Shown: positions 36,001 through 48,485 of the stretch, piece after piece | Position numbering within the stretch: position 1 is the stretch's first letter | How the letters are laid out: every line of letters starts with the position of its first letter | NCBI GenBank assembly: GCA_021613375.1 | Contig: CM038702.1 | Location: forward strand, 21,394,349 to 21,458,348 | Direction: 5' to 3' | Source: Megaleporinus macrocephalus | Lineage: Eukaryota > Chordata > Actinopteri > Characiformes > Anostomidae | Length of the DNA: 64,000 nt | Made by a program: the position numbers and the translations under genes | The notes under the pieces: generated by a model | The model's input: only the letters and a program-made list of their open reading frames with translations | What the model was told of the DNA's origin: nothing | The model's database searches: none

Positions 36001-37961
36001 TTTAGTTGAGTGAGCTACAGAAAGTACCACACAGAGAGAAATGAACTGGGCCATTAGCATATGAGCAATTGAATTATGAATATAGGCTGTTTAAATTATT
36101 GCTATATTGAAAAAAATGGAGATAATTTTTACAACCAGTTTTTGGACTGTTTCTATTCGGCTATTCATCATGATATGAAGGTAAAACAGAATGAGAAGTT
36201 TTGACGTATCCACTGTAAGGGTAACACAGCAAATACAATAGCATAAAATTATTTATCTGGACACTATAAGTGAGAGTAAATAAATAAGAATAAATAAAAG
36301 TAAGAATAACTAAAACTAAGCAAGCATGCTTGTAAAAACGTAATAATATGATGGTTGCTGACTTCTTGTAGCTATCGTATGAATAGACTAAATTCCATCA
36401 GCAGCACCTGATTTAATTTAATGAAGGACTGATAAGATAAAGTAGATATTTGAATGTGATTGGAAACACTGGACCTCACGGGACCTCCTCTACAAAAACA
36501 CACTGCCGTGCATTTTAATGCTGTTTAATTGCTGTTTATTTAATTAGTGTTTATGTGAATAATTTAACATGAAATGTGCCTGTGCAAAAGTTATGGCCCA
36601 TTTTGTATTTAATGGTGTATTTTATGCAAATAATATGCAAATAAACTGTGCATGAAAATGAGCACTAAATGCCATAGTTAAATGTGTTTTCTAAAGAGGA
36701 ACTTAATTGCACTTAAAAAAGCAACAGAACATGTCATGTGAATGAGGATGTTTTGCATATGGCTGTATACAGTCAGGACTAAATACAGTGTATATTGAGC
36801 CCAACACCAGGGCAGCATAATGCTGTTTAACTATAAACACTGATGTTAAACATGGGCATAAAACATGACCCGTTACAAACTTAAATACATGGTCCAAACC
36901 ACAGCTGGACTGATCTGTTAGTAAATCAATTGTTTTCTGATAGCTCTATGCATTTGACTATTCCTGTGCAGACATCCTGAAGACTGTGCGACCCAATGTA
37001 AACGCCCACTTGCTTTTAGGATCCTTGCCATAATTGTTATGGCCCATCAAACTCTATGTCTTTTCTCAATGTCAGCTTAATTTTCTCTTCCAATCACTGT
37101 ATAGCAACCGTTACACTATCCAACATTACTTGGCAAAGTTTCCCAGGTTTTCAGAAGTGGATGTGAAGCTCCAGAAATACTACATCTAAAATATCAACCA
37201 ACCAAATTGAAAAAGATGCATCGTCTTTGCCCCGCGTCTTCAGAGAAATGCTATAATGGAAAAAAAATGTATTCCAAACCTGCTGCAGTGCGCTTTAGTT
37301 AAGGATCCTTGTTTGTTTAGTTTTTTATGTTTGGTTCTTGAGTTTAACTCAAGCTCTACTTAATGAATGTGTAATTTTGCTATAGTTTTTCTCTCATTTG
37401 GAAAAAAGTGTGGTGGCATGTCCAACACTGCAGTTAAGTGTGCTGCTATCATGATGCATCACAGGTCTCATGTAACCTGCTGTGTCATCAAAAACCCAAG
37501 ATTCACCCAAAAAACATATCCAGGTGGGGGTCCACCACATCTTTGTGCCCAGGTGAATTGATGAGATGTGTGCTAAAGACTGAAATGAAGACTTGTGGTA
37601 CTGCATTAGTTCAGGTAAGTACCGGCCCACTTTGAGCACTGCCATAGAGAATGCATGGTCACACAGTAAACACAAACTAGCTTGTTAATGTTTTTCAACT
37701 GTTGAAAGCCATCAGTGCTGAGTGGCTGGGGTGTCTTGTCTATACAAGTTGGGGGGTCAAAAAAGATCTTTTTTTCATAATAGGTCATTTTATATTCTGA
37801 ATACAATTTTTCTACTTATGTCATATCTCAAAAAGTCACACACTCTCAGCAGGTAACAGCCACAGGTACAAACGCATGAATGATATGCCAAAGTGGTTAG
37901 TGGAGCATCTATCCCTTTCACAAACATGTGCTTATGAAGTGCATACAGTTACACACACTTG

Positions 37962-39147
37962 TAAAATCTGAGATATATAGGCATAGATATATAGGCACTC
38001 GTAACATCTGAGATATATAGGCATAGATATATAAGTACTCGTAACATCTGAGATATATATGCATAGATATATAGGCACTCGTAACATCTGAGATATATAG
38101 GCATAGATATATAAGTACTCGTAACATCTGAGATATATAGGCATAGATATATAAGCACTCGTAACATCTGAGATTTATAGGCATAGATATATAAGCACTC
38201 GTAACATCTGAGATTTATAGGCATAGATATATAAGCACTCGTAACATCTGAGATATATAGGCATAGATATATAAGCACTCGTAACATCTGAGATATATAG
38301 GCATAGATATATAAGTACTCGTAACATCTGAGATATATAGGCATAGATATATAAGCACTCGTAACATCTGAGATATATAGGCATAGATATATAAGCACTC
38401 GTAACATCTGAGATATATAGGCATAGATATATAAGCACTCGTAACATCTGAGATATATAGGCATAGATATATAAGTACTCGTAACATCTGAGATATATAG
38501 GCATAGATATATAAGCACTCGTAACATCTGAGATTTATAGGCATAGATATATAAGCACTCGTAACATCTGAGATATATAGGCATAGATATATAAGCACTC
38601 GTAACATCTGAGATATATAGGCATAGATATATAAGCACTCGTAACATCTGAGATATATAGGCATAGATATATAAGTACTCGTAACATCTGAGATTTATAG
38701 GCATAGATATATAAGCACTCGTAACATCTGAGATTTATAGGCATAGATATATAAGTACTCGTAACATCTGAGATATATAGGCATAGATATATAAGCACTC
38801 GTAACATCTGAGATTTATAGGCATAGATATATAAGCACTCGTAACATCTGAGATATATAGGCATAGATATATAAGCACTCGTAACATCTGAGATATATAG
38901 GCATAGATATATAAGCACTCGTAATATCTGAGATATATAGGCATAGATATATAAGCACTCGTAACATCTGAGATATATAGGCATAGATATATAAGCACTC
39001 GTAACATCTGAGATATATAGGCATAGATATATAAGCACTCGTAACATCTGAGATATATAGGCATAGATATATAAGCACTCGTAATATCTGAGATATATAG
39101 GCATAGATATATAAGCACTCGTAACATCTGAGATATATAGACATAGC
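37962..39147 (+). repeat. 40-bp minisatellite, about 29 copies
   Basis: The unit is exactly 40 nt: GATATATAGGCATAGATATA then TAAGCACTCGTAACATCTGA. Copies are nearly identical. Recurring variants are ATTTATAG for ATATATAG and AGTACTC for AGCACTC, with rare AATATC. The first and last units are diverged. The unit on the minus strand lacks stops in all three frames, which produces long spurious repetitive frames. This is not a gene. Confidence 0.98.
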
Positions 39148-39557
39148 AAGATCATTGGCTAAGGCTATGACCAGCTAACGGCTAACTAGCTAGTCGTGAC
39201 TGGTCGTGGTAACATTGCATCTTATTTATTATTGATAAAGGAGGGTTGTGTGTCTTATGGCAGTGATCAGTCTGGCCTGTATGATTCCTTCTCACTGTGT
39301 TTGAGAATTGAGTTGTTGGCAGGTTCCTTTCATCTCTGGTCTTATTGCCTATGTGCTCTAAAGTAATCTGGTTTGTGGATGAAGACGGTAAACAAGATTT
39401 AGCTCATTTTTAAGAGATGAGGCAGCAGTGTAAGCTACAAGTGAATAAGTGGGAGTCATTTTCAGGGACCATCGCTGCACAAATAACTGACATGAAAATA
39501 TGATAAATATTTTCCCTACCATAAAGTAGGAGAGTCATGCCTTTCCACCAGTAGCCT

Positions 39558-39600
39558 CTGAATATCATCACTGTCCAAAGAAAAGCAGGTACATAGTCAA
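39558..39600 (+). mobile_element. MITE family left end, interrupted
   Basis: ATATCATCACTGTCCAAAGA and AAAGCAGGTACATAG match the family terminus. A Tc1-like relic follows at once. The matching right half is at 40430-40514. Confidence 0.6.
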
Positions 39601-40079
39601 GTCACATTATTATGACAGGTAATATCCAGAGCAACGGCCGTGTGCAGCACAGGCAGCAGCTAGACGCACTGGGAGTCTCAATAAGGTCCTGGTAGATTGT
39701 CACAGATATCTGGTGCCATGCTGCTAAAGGGCACGTAGGGGAGGATCCATAGAGCGAACACGACAACCGAGGTGGTCCCACAGATGCTAAATTGGGTTCA
39801 AGTCAGGGGGATTAGAGGTTCAGGGTAGTACTTGGAAGTCTTGGTCACGTTCTTCGTACCAATGCCGAACATTTCTAGCTGTGTGATGTGTCACATTGTC
39901 TTGCTGGAAGATCCCATCAACCCCAGGGAGGATAATCAGTTTGTACGAGTGTATGTGATCTGCAAGAATGGATTCATACACAAATCTATTGAGAGTGCTT
40001 TGTACTAGGGTGAGTGGGAATAAAGAATTAATAAAATAATTTAAAAAAATAATAATGATAGTGGTCATAATATTGTGAC
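39601..40079 (-). mobile_element. Tc1/mariner-like transposase relic
   Basis: The ends are inverted: GTCACATTATTATGAC at left and GTCATAATATTGTGAC at right. Reading on the minus strand, the relic encodes the C-terminal part of a DDE transposase: FQQDNVTHHTARNVRHWYEE, DQDFQVLP, then after frame damage LNPI-stop-HLWDHL. The D of QQDN is the second catalytic Asp. The third acidic residue, before HLW, is replaced by a TAG stop. The N-terminal DNA-binding half and first Asp are absent. It is a dead, internally deleted copy. Confidence 0.85.
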
Positions 40080-40136
40080 TCAACTGTTCACGTTCAAAAC
40101 AGTACAAGTCAAAAATGAAGAGGTTTTATACCGAAC

Positions 40137-40407
40137 CATTAGTGTGAGATTCTATTCTATTCATTAGTGTGAGATTCTATTCTATTCATTAGTGTGAGAT
40201 TCTATTCTATTCATTAGTGTGAGATTCTATTCTATTTATTAGTGTGAGATTCTATTCTATTCATTAGTGTGAGATTCTATTCTACTCATTAGTGTGAGAT
40301 TCTATTCTATTCATTAGTGTGAGATTCTATTCTACTCATTAGTGTGAGATTCTATTCTATTCATTAGTGTGAGATTCTATTCTATTCATTAGTGTGAGAT
40401 TCTATTG
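40137..40407 (+). repeat. 25-bp minisatellite, about 11 copies
   Basis: The 25-nt unit is CATTAGTGTGAGATTCTATT followed by CTATT. Copies differ only by rare changes such as CTACT and TTTATT. The last copy ends ATTCTATTGGTCTATTCATT, which resembles the MITE interior ATTGGTCCATTCAT. Confidence 0.96.
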
Positions 40408-40429
40408 GTCTATTCATTCTAAATTAATA

Positions 40430-40514
40430 CACAATGTAAAGGACAGCTGCCATGTTCAAATGACATACAAAATCAAAACTGGAGGATGATGATGCATGTT
40501 TTTGGATAGTGACT
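40430..40514 (+). mobile_element. MITE family right end
   Basis: AAGGACAGCTGCCATGTTCA, AAATCAAAACTGGAGGATG and GTTTTTGGATAGTGACT match the right half of the family. Its terminus appears to resume after the hAT-like insertion, as ATAG at 41106. Confidence 0.65.
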
Positions 40515-40666
40515 TAGGGCTGCACCTAACGATTAATTTCTTATTTTTTCGATTAGTCGATTAATCTAACAACTCATTTTTAGATTACGCTAATGTGAGT
40601 GTGTTAGGAATTAAAATTTCTGTTATTTTGTTATGGATTCGTAACCAACGGATAATTTTGTGCGTG

Positions 40667-40744
<78 letters not shown>

Positions 40745-41097
40745 AGAAATCAGACAGTTTGTGGACTATATATGTTGCAGAGAGTCGTTTGAGAAGCAGC
40801 TACGTGTGTTTTAAAGCTCCCGCGGTATCGAGAACAGTTTTAGGTTCTACACTGGACGATTAAGAAACGGTTAGCAATGCGACTTTTTTAAGTGACACTA
40901 CTGAAAAAAACATGTTACACGTGTTAATAATCTTAAAATAATCTGATAAGATTAAACAGGTAAACAGGTGCTGTCCTGCTGCTGTGTATAAATCCATGCT
41001 TTCAGTAGGCGCAGCCGTCTTTGTGACGCATTGACGCACGTTATGGTAATCAATGTAATTTTGTAATCGCTAACGTTTACGCATCATCCCAGCCCTA
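40515..41097. mobile_element. hAT-like non-autonomous element, 583 bp
   Basis: The element begins TAGGGCTGCACCTAACGATT and ends CATCCCAGCCCTA, so TAGGGCTG is inverted at the ends. Flanks TAGTGACT and CAACGACT agree at 5 of 8 positions, with only transitions between them, as for an old 8-bp duplication. GATTAGTCGATTAATC is subterminal, as in other fish copies. A (TA)n tract sits inside. It has no transposase. Confidence 0.75.
40670..40742 (+). repeat. (TA)n microsatellite
   Basis: About 36 uninterrupted TA units inside the hAT-like element. Confidence 0.97.
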
Positions 41098-42667
41098 CAA
41101 CGACTATAGTTGCATCATTACTTCATCTTTTTATTTCTGGGGAAGGACCCCTATGCCCCCGAATTTTGACTTGCACGACGCTGCTGCCGAGTGGAACAAG
41201 ACTGACTTCTCTTTCTGTAAAGGCTGTCTGCAGGTTTACCCACAAGACTTCAACATTTGAAGAAATTGAAGAGAAAAAATATCCCATACGAAGTCACTTC
41301 ATTTATTGGTGCAATTCCAACACGCAACAATACCTACACACGATTAACCTGTCTGAACTATCCTATGCGAAGGGGCGCTATGCTAATTAAGTTTTTCCTG
41401 AGAAGTCGTGCCGGCGGCATGAAGTGGCTCTGTAAGTGATAGTCAGTGAAGAAGCCGGAGCTCCAGCTATTTATAAAACTCTGCATTAACACTGACACTG
41501 CTTCATTCCCACGAGCAGTAACAATTACTGTTAGAGTCTCTCCAGCCAGATCCAATAAAGCAAATAAGACACAGTCATCTTTCTCTCCCTCTCTCTCAAA
41601 CAGAGTGTAATAAATACATATTTTGCTCCTCGCTCCCTATGGCCTTCTCTCTTTAATTCTCACCTGCTGCCGACAGCACAGCTAGCCCTGCCGGCTCCTC
41701 ACATGTTAACACGTCCGGTAATGGCTTTAGACTGGCCAGAAGTTTCCCGGGAGGCTAACAGCTGCATAAAGGGGATTTTTCTCTCCTAGTCGGACTCTTG
41801 CGGGGAGGGTGATACTGATGGCTTTTTGTTTTTTTCTTTGGTTTAGTGCCTGTGATGGTGGCAAACAGAGCGATAGGTGCACTGAGACAATGCCACATGT
41901 GATTTGTGGGCTCATTTGGGGGTAGGCTGCTGGAAGCCATGGGATTTGAGCAAACAACTGGAGTCTCAGGAAATGTTTTCAATTACTCCTGGGCACCATG
42001 CGGGTGTCTCCGTGTGCATGTGTGTCCCCGTGCCTCGGGGGGTAAACACTACTGGCACAGATGCGGAGGGGCCGTGTTTCAGAGCTGGCGCAGTGCTGTA
42101 GAAGAAGCTGATGGTGATTTAGATTGGTGGGGCTGGCTGGAACATAATGTGTTCGGCACAATAGCTCTGCTAGCTGGATAGATGGCCCATTTAAGTAGAG
42201 CAGTTCCTCTGGCTGGAGTAGATGTATTGCAATATGCTTAAGAGAACAGTTTGTCTAGCTAGAGTGGATGAATAACATTGGCCTCAATACTTTTGGCTGG
42301 AGTGAATGTGTAATACAGTGGAGTGGATTATTAAGTTCAGGTCGCAAGTTTGCATTTCGTCGTGATTAATTATGGGTGCTTTATCATTGCTGTCGCAGCA
42401 CAGCCATAAAAGTACGATTGCAGGGGAAGGATGAAATGCTATCAACTCTGAAATTCATTTAAAATAGGTTTTCATTCCAGAAATGTTTTGCCATTTTAGA
42501 AAAAAATTCCAACAAAAATCTGAAAAAAAGTCTAAAATTTGATTAAACACCTAAATATTGCAAAAAGAGTTTTTACACTAGGATCTGGTGAAAAAGTTGG
42601 AATTATTGCTAAAGCTGAAAAGTGAATAAGGGTGATGTTACATCCTAGAGGATTATATCTCCTTGAT

Positions 42668-43299
42668 TGCAATCACCTACGGCCAGCTATGCGTACACCA
42701 ACCAGGAGTCGCCAGGTTCCAATTGGAGGCGGGACTTGTTGTTTAAAGGAGCCAATCCAGAGGGACAACAGGAGAGTGCAGCCGTTGGAGAGCAACAGTC
42801 CCGAGGCCTAGAGTTGCAATTTACTATGTTATTTATTTGTACCACACACTGTTTTTAATATTTTGCCTCTCTCACAGATTTAGTATTTTTGCCACCAGCG
42901 GATGGACGGGCAAGTGGGCACGCCTACACATTCCTGATAGTTATTCAATGTCTAGACACACTAGGTAAGAGGCGGGTGCCGAGCCATGTATTTTTTGGTT
43001 AGGGTAGTGTTTGGTTAGGCAGGTTTAGCACTTTTGTTTGGTTCATTTCTTTGTGTCCACTTTGGGTTTGGCTGGGGAGCTAGCTGGAGCCTCTATTAGT
43101 TTTGTTTGTTGTAGTTGTATTAGTTTAAAGATTTGTCTGTGTGTGTGTGTCGTTGGGCATGTTATGTCCCTAAAAGTATCTGAAGTAAACCTCAAAGCTA
43201 CTGCAAATAGCTGTGTTGTGTCCATCTCTCGCCACCCTTTTCACCTGCCCATCGGGTTACTATTATCGTACCCCTAGCGTCTTAGACCAGCACGTAACA
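42668..43299 (+). mobile_element. Possible solo LTR
   Basis: The segment starts TGCAATCACCTACGGCCAGC and ends AGCACGTAACA, so it has TG...CA ends. The 5' part has GGAGGCGGGACTTGTTGTTT and AAAGGAGCCAATCCAGAGGG, resembling the promoter-side text of fish Gypsy-type LTRs as I recall. No duplication is clear and no second copy is present. Class and borders are tentative. Confidence 0.4.
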
Positions 43300-43876
43300 G
43301 GTGATGGAAAAGGTTTTTTCTAATAATTGATGATCACGGTTCTGCCTGATTTTGTCAAACAGTGTAAACACGACAGCGAACTGCTGAGACTCTTACGCCA
43401 AACATCTCACCCACAACCCAGTACTCTGCACACAGGGCCAGCTCATACAATGCAGTAGCGACTGCCTCATCAGTGCGCGGGGGCTGGTGACTGGAAACGA
43501 CTGGACCTACAGATGGTCCGAACACGCTGCATGGCTTTCCGAAGACCTGAGCTCCTGATGGGCTGGTGCATTTGCGTTGCGGTGGAACGAATGTAAAGAG
43601 TAGATAAGTCTCACATTATGTAAAAAAAAGCAACAACCTCAGCAAATATGGAGACAGACGGCTGTGTTCTAACAGCAACGGAACAATATCAACGTTTTAA
43701 CTGCATTCTAGTACAATTTTACATGAAATAAACTATTTAATCAATTAACGTTAATCTTCATAGGAATTTTTATTATGGAACCATCATTTGGCTTAAAAAA
43801 AATACCTATTTTTGCATACTGTTTTCTCACCAGCTTTGAAGCTGATGCATAAGCCAACACCCTTAAAGAGGACATG

Positions 43877-44190
43877 TGTCACACCCTGCCTGTCCTCGCC
43901 TGTCTGTTTACGTCCTGTCATACCCATGTGCTTCTGTTTTCGTTCGTGGTTGTTGTCATGTGCTCTGTGTCTTTGTCCTAGCCCCGCCTGTCTCACCGGT
44001 TCCTCATTTGTATCAGTCCTGTCAGTTGTTTCCCTCTCGTTATCCTGTGTATTTAGTCTTTCTGTTTTGCCCTCTCTCCTGTGGTTCTTTTTTGTGAGAT
44101 TTGTCATGTTCATCGTTTACCGTTTTTCTGCATCCCTCATTTGTCCTGCCCGTCTCCTCGTCTGCTCCTCCCTCTTCCAGTTCTTGTGCT
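43877..44190 (+). mobile_element. LTR-like dispersed repeat, diverged copy
   Basis: TGTCACACCCTGCCTGTCCT, CTTTGTCCTAGCCCCGCC and CTCTGTGTCTTTGTCC resemble the reverse-oriented element at 52606-52946 in the order of its pyrimidine-rich words. The 3' border is not visible. The long frames through it are low-complexity translations of CT-rich text. Confidence 0.5.
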
Positions 44191-46104
44191 CATACGTTTG
44201 GTTAATTAGAGTACCCACCAAGCCACAAACTGTGAAATCCCACAACCCAGTCAGTTTTTTTTTTTTTTGTGGGCTGCTTAGATCAGAAAACAAGGGATTC
44301 AACAAGCTGTTTAGATTTGGCTCGTACATCAAGTGAGGACTCATTACAATAATACTGACCCCTATCTGAGTAGCTCTGCCCACCGCTTCAATGGGACCTC
44401 TGTGAAGGGGCGCCGGAGCTGCTAGGATATGGAAGCCAAGAGCTGATCACAGAAAGTGCTCTGTTGTTGTCATTGTTGAATGTATTATCCAGCTACATGC
44501 CCTGTGGAATAGGGGGGCTGGGGTGGGTAGTAAGCGCCAAAAACATATTCAGCAGAAATGCCTCTTTAGAGCAGCCCATATTACAGAAAACCAAATGAGC
44601 TGCTTTTACACAAAAGTGTGTTTGATTCTTACTTCCCAGTCTATACAGTCCATATGAAACTGTGCTGTAACAACTTTGAACATATTTACAGTATAGAAGA
44701 CTCAGCACACTGAAGTGATGGGGAGTGTTGTTTCTGCAGACAATATGTAGCACAGTTCAATTAAGGATTGTTGCATTTATCAGTTTGTGCACAAACATAC
44801 TTACTGCTGAGAAAAACTAGCTTGGAAGTTTTAAACCCAGTAATGTGTAGAAGTAGGCGTTGTGGCAAAGATCACAACCGTTCAAGAAGGTTTAATAGTG
44901 CACTATATATTAGGACAATTATTAGTGATTGTGCAACACTTTCCTACTTTCCTAGTTATAGTTAAAAACATCATATTTTTCTCATTAACAATAAATAGGG
45001 TGAAAATTGCATGACCATCCACTGTACTTCTTGACACCATTAACCATTGCACAAGCATTGCAGACCCATAAGTACAAATTAAACGTTATTCTGACCAGCA
45101 CTCGTCTTTTTGTATTTTATAATCGCTTGCTTCTTACATGGAGTCTTTTTTTGCCCCCATTTAAACCCTACTGTTACTTTTAACCTACAGCCACCAACAG
45201 CATGTTCTCACTTGGGGCAGATCCTCAAACTCTGTGTCATTTATTCATCCCTCATTCGTCACATAGACTCCAACTTGAAACAATCTTTTGGCAACCCCCA
45301 ACAACTCCTTAGTAAACACCCCACACACTATACAATGTCCTAGCAACAGCTCAGCAAGCAACCCTTATATGACACTATCAAACACTATTGTACTTAACAT
45401 TGTATTTACTTATTATATTCTCTTTGTAATCAAATGTGTGTTTAACTGTAGGGCCGCTAGTTTAAAGGTGCAGTAACAAAACAACTGCTTTCTACTATGG
45501 AATAAAGAGAACAAAGTAAAACAAAGTAGAATACAGACCCTTTAATGCTGCGACTTCCTCATCCACCACATCAATACACGTTCCTGCGCTTTAACAACCT
45601 ACTATTGACTGGAATAGCCGGCTGTCCACTAAAGCCTGAGATTTTCCTGTGAGGCATCGACACTATCACTGGTCATTTACTGCCTATATGGGAGCTCAGT
45701 GAAGAGGTTGGCTTTTTTTTAAGATGACACTCTAAACAACTCCAATCAGCCAATGCTGAGAGGAACATACAATCTGATGGAACCGCAAAACCAATATAAC
45801 TGAATAACAATGAAACAAATGGTCATAAAAGCATTAAGAAGCATCAATAAAGCATTAAGAAGTTAACAGAAGTGGTTTATTTCCATAGGACATGGTTCAC
45901 AGTAGATGATGTTATCAGATTTCTTTACATTATTTCTGAGAAGTGTGTTACATGCACATACCTGAACACTCCTGGACAGATTACATGCTTTGTTGCTTTT
46001 GATTAAGTAAAAATGTCACGTCCTTTACATAAACTAAACTTAAATTAGGTCATTTTCTGCATAGTTTAGTGCACTAGTTTTATTTATTCACTGAGCTTAA
46101 CATA

Positions 46105-46365
46105 ACCTGCACAGTGTTTTCTGTGTGGAGTTTGCATGCTCTCCTCATGATTCCTCCAGATGCTCCAGTTTACTCCCACAGCCCAATGACAAGCAGTCAG
46201 ACCAGTTGGAGACAAGTTGGAATGGTACATGTTTGTGTTTCTGCCCTGTCTCTGGTGGTCTGTCCAGGGTGTTTCCTGCCTTCTGTCCAGTTAGTGCTGA
46301 GATAGGCTTCAGCAACCCCCATGACCAAGGAGAATGAGCAGTTTAGATGATGAATGAATAAACAA
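46105..46365 (+). mobile_element. SINE/L2-type tail, 5' truncated
   Basis: TGTGTGGAGTTTGCATGCTC, TTTACTCCCACAG, GTGTTTCCTGCCTTCTGTCC and GATAGGCTTCAGCAACC are family words. The end is GATGATGAATGAATAAAC. Confidence 0.85.
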
Positions 46366-48232
46366 ATGAAAAACACGTTTAACCACCAGTGAATCTACAC
46401 ATCTAAGAATTCATATGTCATGTTGATGATGGTAAAATAGTGGTAAAAACTGGAGACTATTTTGCCTTACAACACCCCGCATGTAGCTCTTTATCACAAA
46501 TCACATGTAAAAAATGTTTTTCAGGTGTCAAGGACAGTGTTTTCCACATTACTTTAGAAATAACTTTCTATGATGTAGCTTCATATGTCTGGTTCCTATC
46601 GCTACCATTGCGAGCAATTCTGACTTCTCTAGAGCATGTCACATCAAACCTGAATGACTTACACATTTCTGGTATAATATACAGAACAGTAGCCTAATCT
46701 GTGGAAAGCTCTCAATGTCTGCCCCTCTTTGCCCCCATTTTTTCTTCTCCTCCTTTCTCTACATGCTACAGCTATTAAGGTCAGCACTGAGGGCAGAACA
46801 GCGCATAGTTGTGTGTTTGCCAAACAAACTGCAGCAGGGAAACACAGCAAGAGAGAGATTCTCTCAAATTATCAAACAAATTTGGGGAGGGGAAGGAGGG
46901 GTGTGTATGTGTGCATTACAGCACCACATCTCATCTGCAAACACGGCAGGAAATATTAACACTAATAATGACGAGGCTGTTTACACAAACGCATTCTACC
47001 CAGTCAACCACATACGGATCAACTGCGCACAACCTGCCTGGCTTAGAGAAGTAATAAGCAATACATGCAGCCATAGTTCTACAGGTCTGATTCATATGAC
47101 TGATTTTTTTTAATCTAAAATTATTTAGAATTATTTACACTCACTAATAAAATGATAAAGCTTGGCTAAACAATATATATATATTTTACTATATTTTTTT
47201 ATATATATATATATACTGATGCCACAATATATACATTGAATGGTTCTATCTCGTTGCTAGTAGCTTCATTGTTCTATCGATCTGGATCTAAGGCTACATT
47301 CACACAGCAGGTAAAAGTGGTCCAAATATAATCTGTTTCTTTATAAGTGATACACATGTGATACTTGTGCAGCAATGTGAACAGCAACAAACAGAGAATT
47401 TGACATCTTCAGTTCTGACTTACTGACACTTTCATATGTGGTATTGAAAACCGATGCTTACCCCATCTGCTGCTATCCATCCAGATCAAAAATCATCTGA
47501 CTTTAACGTGCGTCCAACTTGATATTCGTTATAATTTCCCGCTGCTAAGACATTTGGGGTGAAGCTGCTGTACAAACAAACATTTGAAGGTATGTGTTGC
47601 AGCTACTGTGTGTTGGAAGAGACTTTTAAAGAAATGTCTGTACACAGCCATAAGAGAAGGAGGCTACAGTGTCCTGTATTGTGCCATTATTATAGTGAGT
47701 TTTAATGCAGATCTTAACCATCTGAACTTTCTGTGATGTTGGCGAAGATAAAACTGGAAGCTCTGGAAGCTGGACCTGCATCCATTGGCAGTGTGAAGCA
47801 TTGTTCTTTTCTCCATGCAATTCAGTTAAGAAGCGTGGTCTGTTCAGACTAATGTTATAGGTCACATTTTAGAAGATGCTATAAACAGGCCAATGAGCCA
47901 AAACCAAAGTTCAAACTTTAAACTTGGACTTAAGACTAAAATTTGAATCTGAATGAACCCATACCTTTTCCATCAGTTATGTTTATCAATACTTAGTGTA
48001 TTAAATCATAGATCATTTAATTATATCACTACCAAAACATCATAACACTACTGAAGGTTTATCAAATGTTTTGGTAGTAAATCTAGTTTTTTTCAACTTC
48101 AATTGACAAAAAAAATATATATATATCTTTGAAACATATAAAAAATACAGTAGAATATGTAATTAGTGGAATTAATTAGGTTGGGGTTTAAAACAGCCAA
48201 CAGAAAGAAATCCTATAAATAATGATTTTGTG

Positions 48233-48485
48233 TATATCGTCGCTGTCTAATGAAAAACAAATATCCCCAAAATTGCAACTTTTGGAGAGACCAAAAACAT
48301 ACTTTACTTTCAATGGAAGTCAATGGAACCAGAATTTTTCCAAAGCTATTTTGAAGAACTTCTGTTGGTCCATTCATCACAAAATTCACACAATGTAAAT
48401 GACCATTGGTGTGTTCAAATCATGAAGAGAACTCAAAATCGCCAAAAATGGAGATACGTGTTTTTCATTGGACAGCGACGATATA
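48233..48485. mobile_element. Complete MITE, 253 bp, long inverted repeats
   Basis: The ends are TATATCGTCGCTGTC and GACAGCGACGATATA. The inverted repeats extend over about 36 nt, with TAATGAAAAACA at left and TGTTTTTCATTGG at right. The interior is GGAGAGACCAAAAACATACT, CAATGGAAGTCAATGGAACC and TGTTGGTCCATTCATC. There is no open frame of note. TA or TATA at the borders may be the target duplication. This is the best copy of the family in the window. Confidence 0.88.

Noticed and set aside
37949..39155. Minus-strand open frames of 109-251 codons with a repeating MPIYLRCYECLYIYAY-type peptide
   Set aside because: They are translations of the 40-bp tandem array, open in several overlapping frames at once; there is no start context, domain or splice signal.
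43812..44336. Plus-strand 174-codon open frame rich in Ser, Cys and Leu
   Set aside because: It lies in CT-rich LTR-like repeat text, the opposite strand is also open, and no family motif is visible.
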